A stretch of 64,000 nucleotides of DNA from the NCBI GenBank assembly GCA_011037195.1, contig JAAEAF010003768.1:55585-119584 (forward strand), given 5' to 3'. The stretch is from Triatoma infestans (taxonomy: Eukaryota; Arthropoda; Insecta; Hemiptera; Reduviidae). The notes beneath the pieces were generated by a model. The model had not been told where the DNA came from. It made no database searches and saw only the letters and a program-made list of their open reading frames with translations. This document shows, piece by piece, positions 58,783 through 64,000 of this stretch; the first letter of the stretch is position 1, and the number at the start of each line of letters is the position of its first letter. A program made the position numbers and the translations under genes.

Positions 58783-59085
58783 CTTGGAGGTTTTTATATA
58801 AAATTACAGGATCAGGATGAGGAGAGAGAATTGCAGTGTCATCTGCATAGGTAGTAAAAGGGGTGTCAGTTCGGGTAGGAATATCTGCAGTGTATATTGT
58901 ATAAAGTATAGGTCCGAGGATACTGCCCTGAGGCAAACCTGCCTCAGAGCGATAGGCCTTAAATTTAAAAAAGAAAAAAAAGTTATTCTAAAGTAATATG
59001 TATTTAAATATTTCAATTGATAATTTTAGTTTAGAAAAGACAAAAAAATCCTTGTCTGCCAGCTGCTGTCCATTACCTATCGATT

Positions 59086-60468
59086 GCTCTATATTTGTTC
59101 GCTATTGACGTGAATAAAAAAAAAATAAAAATTGATTTAAATGTATTAAACAATAATTTCATAAAATGCATTCTAAAAAGTTTATGCTCTCATGTCAATC
59201 CTCTAGTCCGTCAGCGTGCATCCCTAACTAATCCTATAAATTTTACTGGAACGTCAGTGGCTTCGTGATCTACTTAATTATGTACATTGAAGTTTCATTA
59301 CTGAATGACTTCTCCGCTCGGGTTTTCAATTAATCGTCCACAATTAAAACAATTTGCTATTGTTAAGCTTGTAACAGAGGTGTAAGTATCAATAAAATTT
59401 AAAAAAAAGGACAATATTAACAGCAAAATCTTTACAAGAGCCAATTAAAAAAGAAAGTCCTCTGATCTGAATAATTGATCAGTAAAAAGTGGGGGGAGTA
59501 ACAATCTTTTTAACAAGTGAAAGGTAGCACTTGGATAATGGTGTAAATTTTAAGTGGACTGGGTTCAATCAAGCAAACAAAAAGTTTAAAATCTATGACG
59601 CATATCTGTAAAATAAATATGGTAAATGCTATTTATTGTGAAAGAAGAATTTCTACGGAGGACAAATTCATATGGGAAAACTAAAAAAAAATTCTAAATA
59701 TTCAAATAATCGCCTTTGTTTAGTACTACTTAAATCTATAAATACTTGTGACGTAATATGGAAAGGTAACTTTCAGTTAATGTAGGCTAACATTTTAGGT
59801 TAAATCATAATGTCAGCGGATAAACTAAATTTAGTTTGTAACAATTCTTCTTATCGGATTCCACTATAAAATTAAATTCTTTTACAATCTCGTGTGATGC
59901 AATTTAGAAAGCAATCTAAGGACAAATTAAACAATAAGACATTTTATGTTCAGTAGAAAATATTTTGTGTACTTGAATCAATTAAGTCAAAGAAAAAGTT
60001 TATAATCAAAATCCATTGCTGATAAGATCTAAAAAAAAAAAAAACGTAGTACTAATCATTATAGAAAAATTGCCTCAAAGGTAATTTTGGAAATTTGTAA
60101 GAAATATTTCTATTAAAAATAACACTATCAATAATTTCCAAATAATCACAGACATGACAATGTTTATATGAAAACACTATCGTACTTTTCACTGACTAGT
60201 CTTCTTCCATTAAGGTCATTGGGGTAGGAGATGTTGCAAAGTGTTGCTAGTCTTCTCTCTTATCAAACATTGCCTTCCTTTGTTTCAAAAATTAGCCAGC
60301 CACTCGTTTTTTTCATCCCTAACAGAACCTCTTTCTAAAAATTCTAATTCGGGCATATCCATCTGTGGATTTTTAACCAGAACTCTGGCAATTTCATACT
60401 ATTTACATTTTCACAAAAAATTTCCTTTTTCTTTCTTTTATCACTGTTAAAGGATTTATTACGATAAC
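59086..60468. other. No recognised gene
   Basis: AT-rich sequence, nothing recognised. Confidence 0.5.
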
Positions 60469-60469
60469 T

Positions 60470-61700
60470 AAAATTTTCCACATTGATTTTCATCGGTTTA
60501 GAGGTTCACTGAAACGAGAAAAATGTTATAGGGAATTATGTGTATATATGTATGTCTGTGAACAAAATATCTCAAAAATGAAAATTGCAGAGACTTTAAA
60601 CTTGATATTACCGTTTAGCGGCAATAAGGTTTTGATGAAAAAATCCATAAAACTGAAAACATTTTCGGACTTAACTGATTATATTTTTCCCCATTTTTTT
60701 TGCGATTTTCTCGAAAATGGTGCCATCGTTTCTCTTAAAACTTCGTATACTTACTATCTATTTATTCGACGTAATGTGAAAGTAATTTGCTGGCATTTAC
60801 CTTCATTTATTTGGATTTTACATTTTTTAAACCATGTTTCTATTTCTGTTGAATGATTCTGTAGGTTTCTATATAAAATTACAGGATCGTGATGAGGAGA
60901 GAGTGTCATCTGCATAGGCTGTAAAAAGGGTGTTCAGTTCGGGTAGGAATATCTGCAATGTATATTGTATAAAGTATAGGTCCGAGGATACTGCCCTGAG
61001 GCATACCTGCCTCAGAACGATAGGCCTTAAATTTAAAAAAAAAAAAAAAGTTACCCTAAAGTAATATGTATTTAAGTATTTCAATTGATAATTTTTGTTT
61101 AGAAAAGACAAAAAAAATTTTGTCTGCCAGATGCTGTTCATTACCTGTCGAGAAAAATGCCTAGCACTTTTTTCCCTAAACTATTTCAGGAAAATTTAGT
61201 TTTAAGCTAAAATACCCCTTCAGTAGAATGTATGGTTCTACACCTATCAAAAGGAAAATAATATTTATTCCTACATTGAAGATAGTAAAAATTCTTCTCT
61301 ATCAATTTCTTCCTAGATCTGTGTCGATTTCTGCTAATTTTGTTAGCATTTCACCTGTAATTTGAGGTTAATTAGAAACATTGCTGGAATTCCAAATTTG
61401 TGGAAAATTGGTTAAATAATTGGTTAAATGGGATCACTGTTATTGATTCAATTGTGAACGTTATATTGATGGAATTGTAGACGTTACATTTCAAATATTA
61501 TTTGTGTTTGCCTAAAACTTTATGGCACTCATAAACATACATACACATAGACACACTCATACACATAGGGTCAATATTTTTAAAATATTTGTTCCTACGT
61601 AGATTGCCATGAAACTTCCGGTAAAAACTTAAATTTCTAACATTTGATAAGTTTTCACGCTGAAAGTTCCTATTTCAGGAAGAAAAAGAAAGTAAAAAAT
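60470..61700. repeat. R1 family copy interrupted by a LINE fragment
   Basis: First part: AACAAAATATCTCAAAAATG, TTGATATTACCGTTTAGCGG, CTCGAAAATGGTGCCATCG, AAACTTCGTATAC. After the LINE piece the R1 body resumes and ends with CA-rich sequence at about 61.53-61.57 kb, CTTCCGGTAAAAACTT and AAGAAAAAGAAAGTA. Diverged. Confidence 0.7.
60770..61147 (-). pseudogene. Internal fragment of the same LINE as 57.7-59.1 kb
   Basis: Close match to 57712-59083 without the hAT-like insertion: RT block AGMPQGSILGPILYTIY, a frameshifted YADD region, and WKHGLKNVKSK thumb start. Both ends are internal to the LINE, there is no 3' tail, and TCGA occurs at both junctions (60766-60769, 61148-61151). Confidence 0.88.
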
Positions 61701-61959
61701 GCCTTTCTAGCGATTTCTGTGGATTCTATCCGTCTGCTAGTTCAGCTAATTTTGTTATCATTTAACCTGTAAAATGCGGATACCATTTAATGAAAATAAA
61801 AAAAAAAAGTTAGCTAATTTATACATTTTGTAATAAAATTATTATTTTTTTTTTTTCATTAAATTAACCATCTTTTTGGGAAGACTCCCGGTGATAAGCT
61901 GGCTTGCTGACGACAAGAAGTCATAGATTTGTTTAATGTATATATACTATGTAGGCACT

Positions 61960-62655
61960 GAAGAATAAAATATCTCAAAAAGTAAAGGCCTATCTGAAAT
62001 TACTGGGCCGACAAATTTTTTTTTTTTTTCCACAGTAATAAATAATATCCATTTCAAAATTTAAACCTGTTGAAAAAAAAAAATTTATTTGACGTAAGCA
62101 AAAAATAAATCACTGAAATTAAACAAATATTATGCGATTTTCATTAAACTTGGAATTTTGGGCAATACATTGAATTCTCTATAATATTTAAATATAGATA
62201 ATAGAATTTTAGAATATAAATATGAAATTTCAACTTTAGAGGACCGCCTAAACATCATCCCGCCCTCCAAAAAACCTTCGTTGAATTTATTGTTCCAGAA
62301 AAAAAAGTTCAAATAAAAGTTAATAGGCTGTTTTTATGATTAGTTGACGTTTCAAATTTTAAAGAAAATCTTTGGAATGATTTTTTGAGAAAAAATCGTA
62401 AGGTACTGAGAAAATCTATTCATTAAGACCAAAATCCTATTGTCGCGTAGCATATAAACGAAATACCCAGGTTCAGCTTTCTGGGATTTTCCGTTTGGGA
62501 GTTATGCTAATCAAACACACATAAAATGACCAATTCCTAAGAACCACTTTATCATATATAAGGGGTCTTCAAACCGTATATTTCCGTTGAATATTCAATT
62601 TCTATGTTACAATCGCAATACTTCCTCTTACAAAAGTAAGAAAAAGTAAAAAAAT
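61960..62655. repeat. R1 family copy
   Basis: Contains a unit with GCGATTTTCATTAAACTTGG, AATTTTGGGCAATACATTG, CATCCCGCCCTCCAAAAAACC, AAAGAAAATCTTTGGAATG, then ACGAAATACCCAGGTTCAGC and the end TATTTCCGTTGAATATTC...ATACTTCCTCTTACAAAAGTAAG. Confidence 0.75.
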
Positions 62656-62793
62656 ATTGAAAAAAAAATAAATAAAAAAAAAATCATTTCAGTTAAACCA
62701 TTACGATAATTAGACGACCATAATAAGTTAAAGTAAAGGATTTAAAATTGTATTGAGAAAGGGTTGTAATGCAAAATAAGAGCAATAATACAT

Positions 62794-62795
<2 letters not shown>

Positions 62796-62833
<38 letters not shown>
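62796..62833. repeat. (GT)n microsatellite
   Basis: About 38 bases of uninterrupted TG repeats, outside R1. Short frames through it give HT repeats and are not genes. Confidence 0.95.
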
Positions 62834-62834
<1 letters not shown>

Positions 62835-62839
62835 ATTTC

Positions 62840-63655
62840 CCAGGCGTCCAGCTGTCTGGTCTTTCCTTCTAGAACTTCCCTATACATAGCTCGGTAAGCA
62901 GATGATCTCGGATTAGTCCCCATTATAGTATCATTTCTATTATATGGTCTTTACTTTTGCTAAATTAAACTATTAGTAGTTATAATGTGTATTGGTTTGT
63001 GGATAAATGACGACCAATCCCTGTTGCTATTGAAAATAATCGGTCAAATATTTGGCAAAACTTAACTCATTAAATTTTTCTTACTACGTGTACTACCTGT
63101 ACATACATAATTTAACAATTTAAAAACTCATTATAGTGATTAGTAAGTTTTATGAGTTGAAATAAACAATGGAATTAATTGGTAAGATATATCTTCAAAA
63201 TGGTACCACAAATTTCATCAATTCAGGTTTTTCCCCATTATTAGTAATCAAAAAGGATAATTTTTATTTTTGCGAAGAAGTTAGCAAGCGTCGGACTTGT
63301 TATTTTTCACCCTTCCGGTTGTTTGCTACGATCAGTAAAACGAACTAGGTCCCTTCCTAGCTGCAGTTAAAGACAAACAAAAGAATTGATTAATAAAAAA
63401 TATTATGAAAGAAAGAATTAATTAGAAAGAGAAAAGAAATAATTTTAGCATTTCTAATTAAGTAACAAAAAACGGAAATAAGATAAATGTTGGGATAGGC
63501 TGCTATTAAAAAGTGCATTTTCCAGGATACCATATTTCTGGTTGCAATTCAGGTAATCGTACCAAAGAAACTTATCTGCATAACAAAATACTGTTTTAGA
63601 TTCAAATAGTTATATTAGTTATAAGTTTGAAAACATATATATAATTCTCATCTAT
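62840..63655. other. No recognised gene
   Basis: AT-rich. A minus-strand frame at 62.83-62.92 kb (RSSAYRAMYREVLEGKTRQL) could be a transposon remnant, but I do not recognise the family. Confidence 0.45.
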
Positions 63656-63656
63656 T

Positions 63657-64000
63657 GGATCCTATCCATCTAGTTAACCGAACTTTATGAACTGAACTAC
63701 GTTTGCTTGGTTCATTCTATAGCTTAGTTAGCTCTTGATCTGTGCTCCTTCTCCAGCCTGTACCAGAGCCTAGCAATCCGAAAATGCGACATATGTTTTT
63801 CTTTCTTTCAAGTCCAGTAACTTATTTTCATCTGATCTTGAAACTATCCATTTTTCTGATCCGTATGCACAGAAGAGCCGAATTAATGTTTTATATAAAA
63901 GAATTGTTGTTCCTCTAGAAATGAGGTGAATTTCTAGATAGTGCGATCTCTAAGTAACATTTATTGGCTGATATGATCCGGCTAGCTGTTTCTTGACATT
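63657..64000 (-). pseudogene. RTE-like LINE reverse transcriptase C-terminal part, runs off the window
   Basis: On the minus strand from 64000: ASRIISANKCYLEIALS, a stop, then TTILLYKTLIRLFCAYGSEK, WIVSRSDENKLLDLKERK and, in another frame, GSGTGWRRSTDQELTKL. This is the thumb/C-terminal region (YKTLIRPVLTYGSETW) of RTE-like LINEs. It has stops and frameshifts. The catalytic part would lie beyond the window. Confidence 0.82.

Larger units (their letters stand above)
56880..59083 (-). pseudogene. LINE (RT plus RNase H) remnant, interrupted by a hAT-like element
   Basis: On the minus strand, from 59083 downward, the RT reads AYRSEAGLPQGSILGPILYT, then TADIPTRTDTPF and TYADDTAILSPHPDPV (catalytic YADD at about 58850). 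A 976-bp insertion follows, then TEVETWFKKWKIQINETE, TVDVVRYFGVYIEKRLT, LNYGVQLGVQTCN and IVNAPSYESN. Further down comes an RNase H piece, IYSDSQAALKALSTTP and KLALAWVPGHSGF. Stops and frameshifts are frequent, and a stretch between RT end and RNase H appears deleted. Confidence 0.85.

Overview
This window looks like a piece of a large, strongly AT-rich arthropod genome, most likely an insect. The evidence is a spliced homeobox exon with the canonical SIX3/SIX6 (Optix) sequence, and a dense background of typical animal transposons: jockey-, RTE- and RNase H-bearing LINEs, Tc1/mariner, PIF/Harbinger and hAT DNA elements, and tRNA-derived SINEs. The species cannot be named from the sequence; a hemipteran-like genome is only a guess.

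Only one host gene is well supported. On the minus strand, 48633 to 48008 is the first coding exon of an optix/Six3-6 orthologue. It carries a complete SIX domain and homeodomain and ends in a consensus donor inside the Arg codon after the homeodomain. Transcription runs toward lower coordinates. No second exon was recognised below 48008, so most or all of 1-48007 may be intron or 3' flank. Positions 48634 to about 49000 hold the 5' UTR and promoter side, with a marked strand bias and GC-box-like sites.

Layout. 0-9 kb: a long foldback repeat, a hAT MITE with 8-bp TSDs, a decayed Tc1-like element, several copies of a MITE-like family (called R1 here) and a poly(A)-tailed LINE 3' end. 9-20 kb: mostly AT-rich unique sequence with a SINE, a near-perfect 101-nt hairpin, an internally deleted Harbinger element, a LINE 3' fragment and a mariner remnant. 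21-33 kb: an LTR-like tandem pair plus an inverted third copy, two SINE families, R1 copies, and a mariner deletion derivative with intact termini. 33-45 kb: a jockey-type LINE split by two later insertions, a decayed Tc1/mariner-superfamily transposase, an RNase H LINE remnant and repeats carrying hammerhead-like modules. 45-50.6 kb: the optix exon in repeat-poor DNA. 50.6-64 kb: a 5'-truncated RTE-like LINE with a perfect 13-bp TSD, the best R1 copy, a three-level nested insertion (SINE in a hAT-like element in a LINE), a duplicated LINE fragment, and an RTE-like LINE running off the window.

The most interesting signals are (1) R1, a non-coding family with short inverted termini, tandem units of about 295 bp and an internal (AC)n tract; (2) a recurrent CTGA(N)GA-hairpin-GAAAC module, resembling a hammerhead ribozyme core, found in at least eight places in several foldback repeat families; and (3) several insertions whose removal restores the host element, giving a readable relative chronology. 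None of the transposase or reverse-transcriptase regions looks intact.
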